From Irpex lacteus (taxonomy: Eukaryota > Basidiomycota > Agaricomycetes > Polyporales > Irpicaceae): a stretch of DNA of 64,000 nt. Shown here piece after piece: positions 11,446-24,713 of this stretch. Location of the stretch: positions 1,549,833 to 1,613,832 of the forward strand of contig MQVO02000007.1 in assembly GCA_001986395.2 (NCBI GenBank), read 5' to 3'. How positions within the stretch are numbered: position 1 is the stretch's first letter; every line of letters begins with the position of its first letter. The translations under genes were made by a program, and so were the position numbers. Below the pieces are notes generated by a model. That model was not told the DNA's origin. It saw only the letters and a program-made list of their open reading frames with translations, and did not search any database.

Positions 11446-13920
11446 ATGCCAAGAGAAAACAGCTTTAGCGATTCAGATGGTCGATCACTCACGCCAGACC
11501 TCGAAGAGGAACTCGAAGCCACATCGCCAGTCGTCGTGTCGCCAACGCAGAGCGCACCTCCAGCTCTACCTCCGATTCAGACAGACCTCAATGGTGCAAA
11601 ACCCGGTGACAACCATGACGGTCGACCATCGTTCTCAGGAAAGTCGCCTGCTTCGCGTAAATTACGCTCGCCAGGACGGGGGCCAGTAACAACTACCTCC
11701 GAGTACCCTGCACAACGGCCCTCGTTGCTCACGCCTGGCGACAAGTTCCGTGCATCTGTACGCAAGGTCATGGCAATGCATCGCACGTCGTCAATGTTGT
11801 CCAGAAATCGCGTCGGTGCAGAACCGGGCGTGGATCCCCGCCGCCAGTCCGCCTTCCTCGCATATGGCCACATCAAGCAGAAATGTTTGATCGAAGTGGT
11901 CGATTATTCATCCCTACGAAGCAGCTTCGGCCGGATGACGAACAAAGAGTTCGTCAACATGCTAAACGATGAACGGGCGGGTGAGAAGGAGCCTTGGGCC
12001 AAGGTTAGATGGGTTAATGTAGGAGGAGTAAGTTGGGATGTGATCAGCGCTTTGGCCCTACGCTATGGTATGTGAACAGGATGTTTCCCCGCACTTTCTG
12101 AACTAAAATTATGTACAACAGATATACATCCATTGGCCCTCGAAGATGTGCTTCATGCCCGCAAGAATGGAAGATCTAAGGCAGATTATTACCACAAACA
12201 TCTTTTCATACGCGTACTAGCTCATTGTCTCGGTACCGGGAATACGCCAGCCAACTCTCCTGAGAGTTCGGTGACGCGTTTACCCCGCTCAGCCTCCCCA
12301 GCTCCTATGAGCGATGACGAGGATGAGGACGAGGAGACCGAAAGTTGGGAGCAAAGAGCAAAAGACGACGAAGATAAGACTGTCTATGGTACTAGTACTA
12401 CAGCACGGACGACGAGTCTCAGAAACGGTACTCTTCGCAACGCTGTCAAACGGAGGATGGGTTCTCGACAAGACATAGAGACTCCCCTGCCGCGATATGC
12501 GCAACCTGCGCAGTTTGGTGACAAAAACGCGGAGGTAACTATGCCGATCGACATGCTTATTCAACAACTAATATATGTCTCTCAGAAAAAGAACAAGGAT
12601 CTTCAGAGCATCAAGGTTATCCGAGAGCTGAAGAAGGGGGACCGCGTGAATGTGAGGATAATGCCGATGTACATCTTCCTCTTCCGTGATGGTATGCACT
12701 GGGACTCGTTCAGCCATAAATGATTCCTAAATGATCCCAACTTTCACAGGCACCGTCTTAACTATTCACGAGGATACCGAGCTGTCTCTGACTGCACCTA
12801 TCACTGAACGGCTGCGCCAACGAGACACTGGACTCCGTGCTACCGCTGATGCCTCTCTCCTTGTTGAGAGTCTTATTGATCTCGGTTTGTATTGATTCCG
12901 CTTACATGCGTGACAATGTGGCTAACTCAAACCACCAGTTGTCGATTCGGCTCTGGAAGTCATTGAAGAATACCAGCACAAGATCCTCAAGCTCGAGCAA
13001 GCCGTTTTGATCAAGCCAAGCATGAAGCATGTTCGTCGACGTACGTATATGGAGAACATTCTCATCCATTTGTGCATTATGCTGATCTATCTGAGCAGTG
13101 CATATACTCCAGGGAGATCTCATTCTCCACAAGCGTACACTCGAGCCAATCAAGACTCTTGTCTACGGCCTGCGTCGTTACGATGTTGATCGTGTAGCGG
13201 CGTTGGAAGAAAACATAGATCCTACGCGTAAGGTGCACGGCTACATGAGCCATAAGTCAAAGATCTACTTGGTTTGTCGTTATTTTATCAGTCAATGTCC
13301 CAAATCTTACCATTGTTCTTAGGCGGATGTGCATGATCACATGGAGTATATCTTGAGCAGCCTTGACATGTTTGCTGGCGTCAGCGACAACTTGATCAAC
13401 TACACATTCAATGTAAATCCTGATCGCAGTTCAAAGGCGTTACTCACACCTCAGACTTACCCGATTGCTGCTTATTTTAGATGACATCTTACGAAATGAA
13501 CGAGGTCATGCGAAGGCTTACGCTGGCGACTATCATCTTCTTGCCTTTGACGCTTCTGACGGGCTACTTCGTAAGTCAATTGGCCAATTTATCTTTGCAA
13601 GTCTCTGAATATAGCCATTACAGGGTATGAATTTCGACTTCATGTGGGCTATCCAGCACGGCCATACAGACTTGGTGTACGTGTTACTTTGATTCAACCT
13701 GTCAATTGTCCTCATTCTACGACTGTCTAGCTTCTGGGCGATCGCATTGCCGGTCATGGGCATCGTCGTACCGTTGTTCTTGTGGTCCGATCTCACACGT
13801 ATATTCCACTACATGGAGAAGAAGTGGCTGGCTAAAGACGTGAAGAAAGTGAGTGATGCCGATCACAACTTGTAGCGAATAGACCTCTGAACTGTTCCAC
13901 AGAAGACTAAACAAGCCTAA
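11446..13920 (+). CDS. CorA-family Mg2+ transporter-like membrane protein
   Basis: Likely divalent metal (Mg2+) channel of the CorA superfamily in the plasma or vacuolar membrane. A disordered Ser/Pro/Asp N-terminus (about 160 residues) precedes a large cytosolic funnel domain (WVNVGGVSWDVISALALRYD, IHPLALEDVLHARKNGRSK), interrupted by an acidic low-complexity insert (DDEDEDEETES). Long helices follow (EVIEEYQHKILKLEQAVLIK, YMSHKSKIYLADVHDHMEYI), then the two membrane helices: TLATIIFLPLTLLTGYFGMN with the signature GMN at its end, and FWAIALPVMGIVVPLFLW. The protein ends KKTKQA (stop at 13920). About nine short introns; the last exon is 13903-13920. Length about 690 residues, longer than bacterial CorA because of the N-terminal extension, as is common for this fungal branch. 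Ion selectivity cannot be read from the sequence. Confidence 0.9.
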
Positions 13921-14466
13921 ATGTCTACCTGGACTATATCTCTATCGCTCCCGCGTATCTGCTCTCATTTTGACCACATCTATGCAACATCCGCTCTTGA
14001 ATTCGCTACGGGACACATCTTGCTCTAATTATTATCTTATATTGCTCGGAATCCACACCTCTTGGAATAGATTTTCCCTTTCATCTAACATACCAAATAC
14101 ATACTCACATGTTTGCATTCTTATATCTCATGTCGCACTAAACACTGTCTTTCCTCTTCCTGCATCATACTATCTCGAACCACAACGTTCTTTCTTCCGG
14201 TGTTGTATCGATTCAATGTTACCTTGAGTTTAATAGCATCACGTATACGCAATAGGCAAGTTCGTCCGATGTCTGCATCCATGACACCAGGAGAAGACGA
14301 CGTGCACTCATCGTTTCAAAGTAAAACAATAATTTGTACATGAATCGACATCAATCAATGTGTCAACTATGGTGAAGATCCAAGAAAACGACAATAGTGG
14401 AACTCCAAGAGATCAGAAAGCGAAGATATGACTAGCGAATACAAGAATTGAAAGAGAAAGAAACAA
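13921..14466. other. convergent 3' region, CorA-like / RdRP
   Basis: AT-richer convergent intergenic stretch holding the 3' UTRs of both neighbours. I see no conserved reading frame or RNA gene. Confidence 0.5.
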
Positions 14467-17400
14467 TTATGCAGTACCCAAGATCTTCTGCTCGATAGCA
14501 CGGGCGTAACCAGCGGACACCGTCATAGGTGCTGCCATCTCTTCCGATATTGGAAAAATATTGCAAGCCATGGCCTTGATGAGCGTGATTTCCCTGAACG
14601 CCACGCAGAACGCGAACTTCGCGGATAGACTGTACGCATACGACGCGGCCACCCGTTTCAAGGCGTCCACAGCTACCAGCTTGTCCACGTCTTTATGGGG
14701 CATGCTATGGGTGTACTCCGTGACAAGAGAGCGCAGTGCCTCTGTTTGCTTCACCTGGATCCTCTTCTGATTGCTCGGGTTGGTGTGGGCTTTCTGTGGA
14801 GAGACGTTCCATATCTCCTTATACCGTTCGTAAAACGAGGTGACAAAGTCCTTTACGACACGTAGCTCGTTTGCGAAGTCTGGAAGATCGGAGAGTCGTT
14901 TGTAAGGCTGTAAGACATGTTCGTCGCAGCCACCAGTGCGTATGTTCAAAGGACGTTGCTTGTCATAATCGCTAAGATATTTGTCCCTCAACCTTCCTCC
15001 TGCGCTGAGAAGCTCTTCCAAGATAAACTTAGGCAGACCTTTTGAGCGTCTTAGATGGGTAGGGTTATGGAGTGAGCGGTCGGAGTCGGCCATGCATGGA
15101 GGTGGGTCGCGATTGTATTTCGACTTGTCCTGTTGAAACACCGCGTCTTTTACCACATGGCCGGTCTTTCGCGAGTCCAAAAGAATGTTAAACCTATTCC
15201 GGATCAGATTGAAATGTAAGGGCCGCTCAAGTTCGGACTCACATATAAGCCATACGTAGCGTCTCTTTATGACCATATCCCTTTGCGTATGCAAGGTTCT
15301 CGTGATACGTAGAGTAGATACCGACCTTCGACTCCGTGAGTCCAGAGAGAAGGTGTTGCTGCAATACCCCACGCGCGTGAGTAGGGGACGATTGTATCTC
15401 GTTATGGATTTCCGCGACCGTGTGAATAGCACTTTCAGGCTCGAAATACGTTTCGAGAATGTCTTCTGGCATCGGTTCGACAGGTGCGTTTTTGAACGCG
15501 TCGACAATATCTTTGTCCCAAATGCATACCGCAACGTCTATGGCACGATTAGCCATGTGCAGGTTTTGGTGGCTCAAGTCGAAACCTACCTCCGTCCACG
15601 TCTGGATAGGGGATTAGCTGAGAATGAATTATCAGCGCGTGCGTGCTCACCTCCGCCAGCTAGAAGGCTAGCTAATGAGCATGTTCCTTTGGTGGGCAGC
15701 ACGATCACGTCCGTGTACCTGCGCAGAGCTGGGCAATCCACAGCCTTGACCTGTTCGACTCATTGAGCGCAACAAGTAGTCCATAAGATATGCAACACAC
15801 CTTGCGAATATCCGATGGTAGCCGTGCAGGATTTCGATACAACTAGGACACGAGTTAATTATTCTGCTCGGCTCGCTCTTGGAATAGGTACATACCAGGA
15901 CGTCCCCAATAATGGTCTTTGGGTCGATGCACTGGAGCGACGACTTCTGAAGATCCTTGGAAGATGTAAAATGAATTTCTCCTTCCTCCAAAACCGAGAA
16001 TGGATCTCTTACCGACTCAGTATCTCCAACACGTCTAATAGAACAAAATTAGCTCACCAGGAACAATGAAAGCATCTGCCGAGTTCGGGACCGGGATGTG
16101 GAAAGTCTTGATCGTCCCGTCTAAAATATAGGAAATGACTGTTCTAAGATGCTCGAAGACGTATGGTTCCTCCGTGGGTTTAAAACCGGCCCTGATGAGG
16201 TGCAGGACCTCTTCGGAAGCAGATAGGGGCCTGCCACTAGCGAGAGCTCGACTAACCAGCGTTCCGTAATCATCATGGGGGCTCTCATCCTTCTCACGCT
16301 TCCTCGAGTGTCCCAGAGCGCGCTGCGCTCCACTGATAAACTGCTGCAGTCTCGAACTCGACGCTCCACTGCTCTTGTCGGCATAGAATGATAGCAGCGG
16401 CATGGCGTATTGACAGTCCCACCGAGTAAGCGGTTTGAGTTCGTTTTCAAGATTCTCCTGCATCAAGTTGACGAACACATCGCGAGGAACCCCATTGTGG
16501 GCCAGATTCACCACGGTCAAGCGATTGAGTCGAGTCTTCAACGTCACAATCGACGGCGCTACGAGGTCGAAGATGAAGTGTGCTGGGTGTAAATCTTGCA
16601 GTTCTGAGACGTCAAGATCATCGGACTTGTAGAGCTTGATCTTCAGCTGCGAGGGACGAATCCAGATCTTCGGTTCCTTCTCCAAGTGGTTATGAGGGTG
16701 CAGGATCCAGACTCCCTTGGCACCGAAAACACGACCTTGGACGGCGGTAGGGACTTCTGTGAGCCCAACATGCTGGGCAATAGCTACAAGAGCTGCTCTG
16801 TTTATCCATCCACAACCATCGGTGAAGATCTTATCGGTTGGCGGTTTCGGGCCATCGTACTCTGCGCCTGTTCCACACATTCTCTTTAGGCGTCACCCGT
16901 GTAACTCTAATATAAGCACTCACGTTTATCATCTTCCATGGCGATGCTACCTGGAGCAAAGCGTAGGACAGGTACACTCGTCGATAGACCCAAATCAAAG
17001 CGAGTGGCCCACTTCGCGACTGGCTGTGCGATAGTAAGAATCATGGCATGTTTTCGCAATGATTGCTCTAACCTGTCTTTGGTTCAACGACATGGGGTTA
17101 TGCCACTGCACAAATTCTTCCAAAGAGAGTCGATGCTGATCGCCTTCAGCGTCAGACGGAGTGCGCTCATAATCGTCGTTTGTTTCCATCAGGTAAACCT
17201 TTCCATCTTTCGAGGAAAAGGGAACAAAAACCCTGCCGCAGAGTATAAACCTCTGCATCAGAAATTTTCGTTCCAAGGCGATGTCACGGCGGTCCCCCGA
17301 GTTCTTCATCTGCAGCAAACGTCGCGAGCCGAGGAATCGTGCGAACCGGTGTGACCGTGTCATCTGCATCTTCTCTAGTCGTATAATGAAGGAATTCGTG

Positions 17401-18672
17401 TCCTGCACGAATTCCATCTTCGCTATCTGCTGGATCCTCCCGCCGTACCAGTTGTCTTTCCCTCGCCACTCTCCTTTCAAGCCAAGCCCACGATCCTCGT
17501 GCTCTAAGATGGCTTCCTGTTCGCGATCAAGTTCCACCCTATAATAATTCACTTCTCTAAGTAATCGGACAACATAATCGAAGCTCAACTTACCAGATAT
17601 CTCGACCGGTACTATATTGTGTAGTACTGGATGCTCCCTTGATAATGTAAGGCACTCGTTGAGCAGCCTCTTGGCTAGTTCCGACAAGCTTCTGTAACTT
17701 CTCGGGCGTTATATCCTTCCACGTCCATCGCCCATCGCAGACTCCCCTTGCGATCTCATACTGAACCCCCCAAGATACATTGAGTGCGTCCATATGCCGC
17801 TGTGCTGTTCGATCATGCGCGATGATGACATTTCCGTCCACTTTTAGAGTTGTACTTGGTCCAGCTAACGGTTCTTCTAAATGCATCTCAGGTAATCGTG
17901 AACTACGCCGCCTTGCGAATCAGTTGATGTGCGGACAGGAAAACATGGAAACACACGCACGGACCAGGTGCAGCCCTTACAGATTCTATCCTTCTTCTCT
18001 CCGCAGGATTCAGCATGGATTTCGCAACTTCTTCCATCAACGGTGGTAACGGCTCTGAATCCGTTCGTTTACGCTTGCCGGAGCTCGATGAAGACACGCT
18101 CGTCATAGAAGTATTGTGGGAGGAGGATTCAGAGAATATGGACGACGGCTGTGTCGGAATTGGTTCAGCCAACTGACTGCTAGGGAATTCAGCCCATAGC
18201 GCGTCATCGTCCTGTACGTACGAATTGAACGTCAGGCGTGAATAATATGGGTGGTTGCTTATTGACTTACGGAGCCGGGACCTAGTACAGTTGCCTTTCC
18301 CTTCCCTTTGAGTTTACTTTGAGATGAACTTGGCGGAGGCGGTGGTGGATGCTTGTCATCATCTTCTGGGACAACCTTCGGACTCTGTACGATCTTGTCA
18401 TGCACAGATGCTTCCGTGCCATCAGCGCCCGGACTTGCAGACCCCGCGGTCGACTTGTCATCTGCTGTATAAACATCGCTCAACACGAGTCGTATTTTGG
18501 AATAGGGAGGTCAACACATACACGGATTAACGTGGACTACGGCGGTCACTTCAAGTTCTTCCCACAGCTCCTCTTGAGATTCGCTGGTTCGCCAGTATGC
18601 ATCCTCTGAGTCTGTCTGACTTTTCCCTTCCGCCACCTCTGGGAGTTCTTCAAGAGGGTAGCCCGGATCCAT
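14467..18672 (-). CDS. cellular RNA-dependent RNA polymerase (QDE-1/Rdp1 type)
   Basis: Makes double-stranded RNA from single-stranded templates for Dicer, so it belongs to quelling/RNA silencing. Start ATG at 18672; the N-terminal 150 or so residues are acidic, Ser/Pro-rich and contain a KRKR cluster. Then come WGVQYEIARGVCDGRWTW, DREQEAILEHEDRGL, VLRFAPGSIAMEDDKRMCGT, TDGCGWINRAAL, AVQGRVFGAKGVWILHP, WIRPSQLKIKLY, VPNSADAFIVPDP, LEEGEIHF, YRNPARLPSDIRKVKAVDCP and the catalytic loop LLAGGDVDGDVAVCIWD. The last carries the invariant DxDGD triad across two introns; the middle residue is Val where Tyr/Phe/Leu is usual. A C-terminal head domain with helices ends EQKILGTA. About 1,100 residues, some fifteen introns, all phases consistent. 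It is upstream of, and on the same strand as, no other silencing gene in this window. Confidence 0.95.
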
Positions 18673-18947
18673 TAGCCAGAACGAAAGAATAAGTACACAA
18701 GGTATACGATGTATTCACCGCCTGCCACAGGTGAGAGGAGGAAATATACTTCCATCCCCCACGCGCTGAAGCGCTCAAAGGGTGATGTGACAGACCGCGG
18801 CTCGTCACATAAGACATGTCACCAGTCATCCTCAAGCTCGTAGCGGTACCAGTGCGATAGATTACTAGTATTCTATCGCTAATCTATGGATTCGTCTACG
18901 ATTCTATACCTCTTCTCACTGGTTTCAAGATCTTCAAGTCTATATAC

Positions 18948-21312
18948 TCACGCTCGGAGACCCTCGGGGTCATATTCGTAGTCCATATAAGTGGGCATCC
19001 ACTGAGCCTGCTTGATCCTGTCCCGTACCTCTTCTTTCTTCCAATCTACTCCTGCGGTCCCTTCTTCTATAGCTTGCTCAGCGACAGCAACAGCGACCTC
19101 GTAGTTTACCATTGGGGCATCAGCAAAGTCTGGCAAAAGAGGGAGATCAGGATCGCGTAAAGCAGGTGCTAGGGATGCGAGACGACGAGTTCCAGCGATG
19201 ATCATCGTGTCTGTCATGGTTCGTGCTTTGGTGATCATTGCCCCAAATCCAAGACCGGGATAGACAAGCGCGTCTGTGAGGTAGTGTCAATAATCTAACG
19301 CAACGGACTCCATATAACAGTAACGTACTATTGCATTCAGCGATTCTGTTGTGCCACGAAGATGGTCATAATTAGCAAACGGAAAATTCGAATGTAAGTC
19401 TTTTGATGCTCACATGTAGTCCTTTCCGTTAGGTTGGTGACAAGGAGGGAAAGGGCTGCCCGTGGCCATTAGGGCGCGACCTTCGGTCCAGTCGTTGGCC
19501 TTCTTTGGTTCAACCTCCACCAAATTACTAGGGTTCGACAGTGGCATGATGACAGGTCGTTCAACATGCTTTCCCATTTCCCTCACGATCTCCTCCGTGA
19601 ATGCTCCACTCCGAGTCGAGCATCCAATGAGAACGGTAGGTTTCACCTGTTTCACGACCTCAAGTAACTCGACCTCTCCTTTGTCGTTGGTCGCAGCACT
19701 CGACCATTCCGCATCGGGGCGCACAAATTCGTCCTGTCCAGCGCGAATCTTGTCACCAAGCGATTCCTTGATAAGCCCGTATCGGTCAAGGAGATAGAAT
19801 GCTTTTTTCGCCTGGTCGACAGGGATGTTGTCGATCGTCACTATGCCATGTTGCAATTGACGAGCAATCCCGAGGCCAGCAGTACCCGCACCATAGATAA
19901 CGAAGCGTTGGTCCGCAAGGCGTGTCTTGGTCACTCCGACCGCAGACATGACGGCTGCCAGACTAACAGCACCTGTACCTTGACTGAAATCGTCTCAGAT
20001 GTGATCACCACAGCATCACGATATAAGAACGATGACGTACATGTCATCATTGAAGACTGCATGCTTATCATGATAATGGTCCAAGAGGCGCTTCGCATTA
20101 CCTACGCCGAAGTCCTCAAAGTGAAGAAGACTGTTGGGGTAGTATTTTCGAACAAGTTGAACGAATCTATCAGGTCGCGAATAAGCACCTTCGAAACTTT
20201 TCGCAGATTGGCGAAGACATCATACTTGTCAATGAAGCGATCATAATCCTTTCCGCGGACGCGGTTTCGTGGCCATCCCTAGAGACGAATGGGTAAAGTC
20301 AACGACACTAATTACTCATTCTCAGCGTAATGCACTGACCACGTAGAGATCGTCGCGCAGGAGATCCTCGTTGTCTGTTCCGACATCAAGAGTGACACTC
20401 AACGCTCGTGCAGGATGAATTCCTCCGAGTAATCTATTCGCACACGTCAGGTCCACACAACGGAAATACGCTCATAGTATATATACTTACGTATAGAGCG
20501 CGGATTTCGCAGTGGCAATCTATTGAGGTTAGAAAGTAAGAGCATGCACATAGGTCAGAAAACCGCTATCCTTACCCCAATTCCCTGAAGATGTTTACTT
20601 AAGCAACACGTCAAATGGCTTAACAAACAAGCAGGTACTTACACCAACGCCTTGATCACCTATACCCAATATCGCTTCTGCATCACTACAGACGAAGAGC
20701 TGCAGGTCACGGCCACGGGTCTGCTCGAGGAAATCTTCTTCCATAGTTTCTTCATTTGCGTAAGTGAGGTAAAGGCCTTCACTCCTCCGAAAGAGGTGCG
20801 AATACTGAGAAATAGCTTCTGCCTGCAGGAGATTCAGTTTCCGGATTCACATACAGAGAGTATTGCGGGGTGCTACCTGAGTCGGAGTGTATATTATGGG
20901 GATCAGCTCCTTCAGATGCCTTCGAATGAGTGCATAATAAAGAACCCAGTTTTGATCCTTCATGCTCTACACATGTTCAGACGAAGTTATATATGACAGT
21001 CAAAGCTATGAGCAGGCTGTACTTACACTTAGAAATGTATTCTTTCGGATGGGTGTGTCTCTGCTTGACACTTGGTCATAGGCTCGTCGGCATTGTTGTT
21101 CAAGGGTATTGACGCGGTATGGAAGGTGTCCAGTGAGGCCAAAAGCCTTACGTTCAGGAACAGTGAACGCTGTGCCTAAGAGAAAGGACTTCAATTCGAT
21201 CGATACAGTTGGCAACCGAAGAACTCGCACCTTTGTTGTAACGCGGGTTTGTGAGGATGCTCTCCCCACGCAAAGCCAATTTCAGTGTCTTACTCGCTGC
21301 TTTGCTCGTCAT
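18948..21312 (-). CDS. MAE1: malic enzyme (malate to pyruvate, NAD(P)-linked)
   Basis: Oxidative decarboxylation of malate to pyruvate and CO2, supplying NAD(P)H. Start chosen at ATG 21312 (MTSKAASKTLKLALRGES); the open frame runs further up only through a TTG. The short basic, hydroxylated N-terminus could be a mitochondrial presequence, but this is not decisive. Motifs in order: GTAFTVPERKAFGLTGHLPY, LYYALIRRHLKELIPIIYTP (catalytic Tyr in the IYTP motif), FRRSEGLYLTYANEE, QTRGRDLQLFVCSDAEAILG, GIGDQGVG, VTLDVGTDNEDLL, YYPNSLLHFEDFGVGNAKRL (metal-binding EDF), FNDDIQGTGAVSLAAVM, the NAD fold FVIYGAGTAGLGIARQL, and MPLSNPSNLVE. It ends DPEGLRA at 18948. Length about 570, normal. More than ten introns including one with GTATGA donor near 20240; all phases fit. 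Cofactor choice is not clear to me. Confidence 0.96.
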
Positions 21313-22651
21313 CGCAGCAACACCACGCGCTCCGAGTGATATGTGCAAGAAATTCTTAGATGTGCCTTGTTAGTCGTCCGACAAGAAATGGTGAAAAGTG
21401 CTGACGACGGAGGCCGCGTTCCACGACCTCGCGACAGCCGCCACTGCGAGGTGATGAAACGACGTCACCCGTGTTCCATTTATAGAAAGAAAATATTCCT
21501 TTCTTTACTAGTGTTGATTTGTACGTGTTTCATGGCGAGGCGCTGTAGAAATACAGACGACGCAGGACTGGAGAATCGACGTGAATGACATCGCGGTATT
21601 GGATAGAGGTTTGAACGTTTGAACTCTTGGCGTAGCAGAGGGGCAACAGCTTCGTTCTTCGAGCAATTGAAAGCCCACGTGCTGTTATTGCAGCCGGGTC
21701 CGCGCTGAGCGAGAAAATGGTAGTTGGCGGAGCTTCAAGGAGAGCAAAAAACAGGGCGTGTCATGCTAACACCAGGCTCAGCTGACGAGTCGCTCTGAAA
21801 CGAGGCGTGTTTTAGTGCGCGCTGAAATTGACATCTTTTGATGCGAATTTGACTTTCTACACCCCGAAGGTGACATGCCCCGTTGTACGGGTCCGGGTGC
21901 AGTAGCAAAGGCTTTGTGGCGTTCCCAAAGCGGTTATCACATTTAGCCGGTGCGTCCGAGTCTGGCCACGCGTGCAGCCTTTCTCACTGGCAACCACGAA
22001 TATTATGTGGGGTCGTCCAATCAAGGCACGGTGTGACCGACCAGTGGGATAGTTGCTGCTCAGAGTTGTATGCCAGGAGGTGAGCGGCCTAACGTTCCAC
22101 AGCATAAACTAATTTTGAGAACTTGACTACGTTTAAGTTTACCTTGGCTGAATCCGCATGAAGCGTGGATAGTTTAGTTCAAACCCTTGTCAGCAGGCTT
22201 TTAACAACTGCACTCCGAGTCCTACATTCAGGGTCTTCTAACCATGATTCAGCTTGGGGTTTGAAGCCTCCTTTTGGCTTAGTGCATGGTGTATGCGCCG
22301 CGGGGAGTGTTCCACCGGTGACCGTTATTATTCGCGCATTATTTGCTCATTAGCTCGGTTTCGAAGGCACAACCTGCGATCACCCGTGATGTTTCCGATG
22401 AATTTTGCCAATTTCAAAGTCATGCTGAGCCACTAGTTGACCGCCAGGGACCACGATTCTAGAACATCGAGCAGGCCCGTGGCACACGATCACTACGTCT
22501 CCCCCGCCTTTGTAAACCGACATGCTCGGGCGGCCCACTCCCAGCTGCAAGTTTACACAAACCTCTCTGGCACACGTACCATCTTCTACCCCAATAGCCT
22601 CCTAAGTGAAGCGTATTTTGCATTCGCTTAACGGAGGTCGACCAGGACACC
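21313..22651. promoter_or_regulatory. long divergent intergenic, malic enzyme / DUF6534 gene
   Basis: About 1.3 kb with only short unsupported reading frames. I found no conserved domain, repeat or RNA gene. It presumably holds the two divergent promoters. Confidence 0.45.
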
Positions 22652-24713
22652 ATGGGCGGAACGAAGGAGTATGACAACACCCTTGGCGCGTTGCTCGTCG
22701 GTACTGTGGTGTCTATATTGTGAGTAGATGGATGGCGGCGAAGCAAAATTTATTTCTAACGTTCTCAACGTGCTCAGCCTCTCCGGTATATTGGCCACGC
22801 AAGTCTTCATGTATTTCAGGCTGTATCCGAAGGATCTTACAAAGCACAAGATTATAGTTGCGTTGATATGGTATGTGTGTATCTTGAAGTCTGAATGAAA
22901 AGCAAGCTGAATCCGCCATTCAGGGCTTTGGACCTCGCTCATTCTGCTCTCATATGCGTTGCAAATTGGTTCTACCTTGTCGAAAACTTCGCAAACACGG
23001 ATGCACCCAAACAGATTACGTGGTATGTAGTACCTTCTCTTTTTCCGCACATTTACCGAGTATCTGTAGGTCTGTGGATGTGAGCCTCAGTTTCAGCTCT
23101 GCTGTTCGCATTTCAGCTAATCCTAACGACACAGGCTACAATAGCCCTCACCGTGCGCGATGCTTTATAACTACATGTCCTTTTCGATTGGCACTGACAT
23201 TCCCGCCGCCTTAGGCCGTCACAACCTTCGTCGTTCACACGTAAGCTGCGGTCCTATGATTAGAGACACCATTTGCCTGATGAACATTGTTTAGTTTCTT
23301 CACGCAACGAGTGCACACACGTAAGTCGTTTGGCAATTTTTCATCTGTCTTCTACCACTCATACCCGTGTCTGCTACAGTGAGTAAGCAAAACATGTGGA
23401 TCGCGGGCCCCATTGTAAGTCACATCTGACTTCCAACCTGAATAACTACGCTTGCGATTTAACCCATGCTGAAAAACAGGGAGTTCTTGTGGTACTAAGA
23501 GTTGGTCAGTAACTTCGCATGCTACGATCTGCCTTACCTAACATGAGCTGGACCATCGTAGTCTCTGCATTTAGTATGTCCTTATCCTTCAGAATCATCA
23601 TCGAGAGCTAATCTCTCTCAGGCTGTGTTGCTCAGATGTACGCTTCGTGGCTTAGATATCGCCTACCGTCTGACAAATATGTCGTGAAACAGGTCGAGGC
23701 TTAAAACTTGGGAGAAGTTTAGGCATGAATCTGCAGTGCGTGCATATCGGTTTCCTTCTCTCCCCGGACTAATCAAATCATAACATTAGTGGCTATTTAC
23801 GACGGGCCTCAGCATCTCAGCCATCTTAGATGTTCTCATTGCCGGCTCCTTGATCGCTCTCCTCCATAGAAGCCGGACAGGCTGGAAGTCGTAAGTGTTC
23901 ACACACACTATCAAACTTGGATCGTAGCTCACCAACTCAAAGAATGGATCAACTGATAAACACAATCGTGGTTTATACGATTGAGAACGGTCTACTTACT
24001 TCGTGAGCACACCTCCAATACCTTCGTACCGACGCTTACCTTCTCTCGATAGTATATTTGCTGTGCTGTCTCTGATTTGTGTACGTATTTCATCCCCTCA
24101 TCGAAAAGACAGGCTTCTAATGGTGATGAGGCCAGTGGGTCACGATGAACGGGAATCTGATTTTCCTAGCACTGCACTTTACTATCAGCAAACGTACGCC
24201 TCTATGTTTCTCAGGGACGCATTTCTTCTTGACTAAAAGTCTCGTCACAGTATACGCTAACTCCCTACTCGCCACGTATATATCAGCTCTTACTGTGCTG
24301 TCTAGTGAATCCCGCTGATCACCCTCATTACAGGTTGAACGCAAGGAAGCAGCTGCAACAACGCACCCACACATCTAGTGGACAGCAGATGTCTGTCCTA
24401 TTTCCAAGTCGGCGCATCGACCTCAATCCGGTGGGTGCTTTTACACTGGCTGCACAAACAACCTCTTCCTTACTGTCACTGGCGATATCCACAGAACCCT
24501 GAACACGGAATCGACACAATTGTATGTTCAGACAATTTCTTCAGTAATTCATTACCTGCTAACGCCGTTTTCCAGATGCAGATCAGTGTGGAAAAGACTG
24601 TACATCAGGTCGTCGACTCTAACCACTCAGCACCCTCGCCCGTCCTGCGATTCGACAGCTCTGGGGAGCAAACCGAGGAGAGCGCTCCAAAGAAACGCTA
24701 CACTCATTACTAA
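22652..24713 (+). CDS. DUF6534-type multi-pass membrane protein
   Basis: Member of a large agaricomycete family of seven-helix membrane proteins of unknown function. I reassembled it from about a dozen very short exons, starting MGGTKEYDNTLGALLVGTVV (ATG 22652). Helices: ALLVGTVVSIF, GILATQVFMYFRLYP, IIVALIWALDLAHSALICVA, SVDATIALTAVTTFVVHTFF, MWIAGPIGVLVVLRV, WLFTTGLSISAILDVLIAGS, then the family hallmark QLINTIVVYTIENGLLTS, SIFAVLSLIC and SKLYANSLLATLNARKQLQQ. The tail is cytosolic-type, polar, and ends KKRYTHY at 24713. About 330 residues. Exon borders from 22652 to 23650 are well supported by phase; the exon around 23640-23710 and its next intron are less certain. Such proteins are often strain-variable; ligand and role are unknown. 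Confidence 0.85.

Noticed and set aside
16043..16065. A 23-nt intron in the RdRP gene
   Set aside because: Too short and it breaks the frame; using a 52-nt intron ending at the downstream AG gives VPDPFSVLEEGE, which fits the family.
17005..17687. Separate gene starting at MSELAKRLLNE on the minus strand
   Set aside because: It is the wrong frame of an RdRP exon; the family motif lies in the overlapping frame PEKLQKLVGTSQEAAQRVPY.
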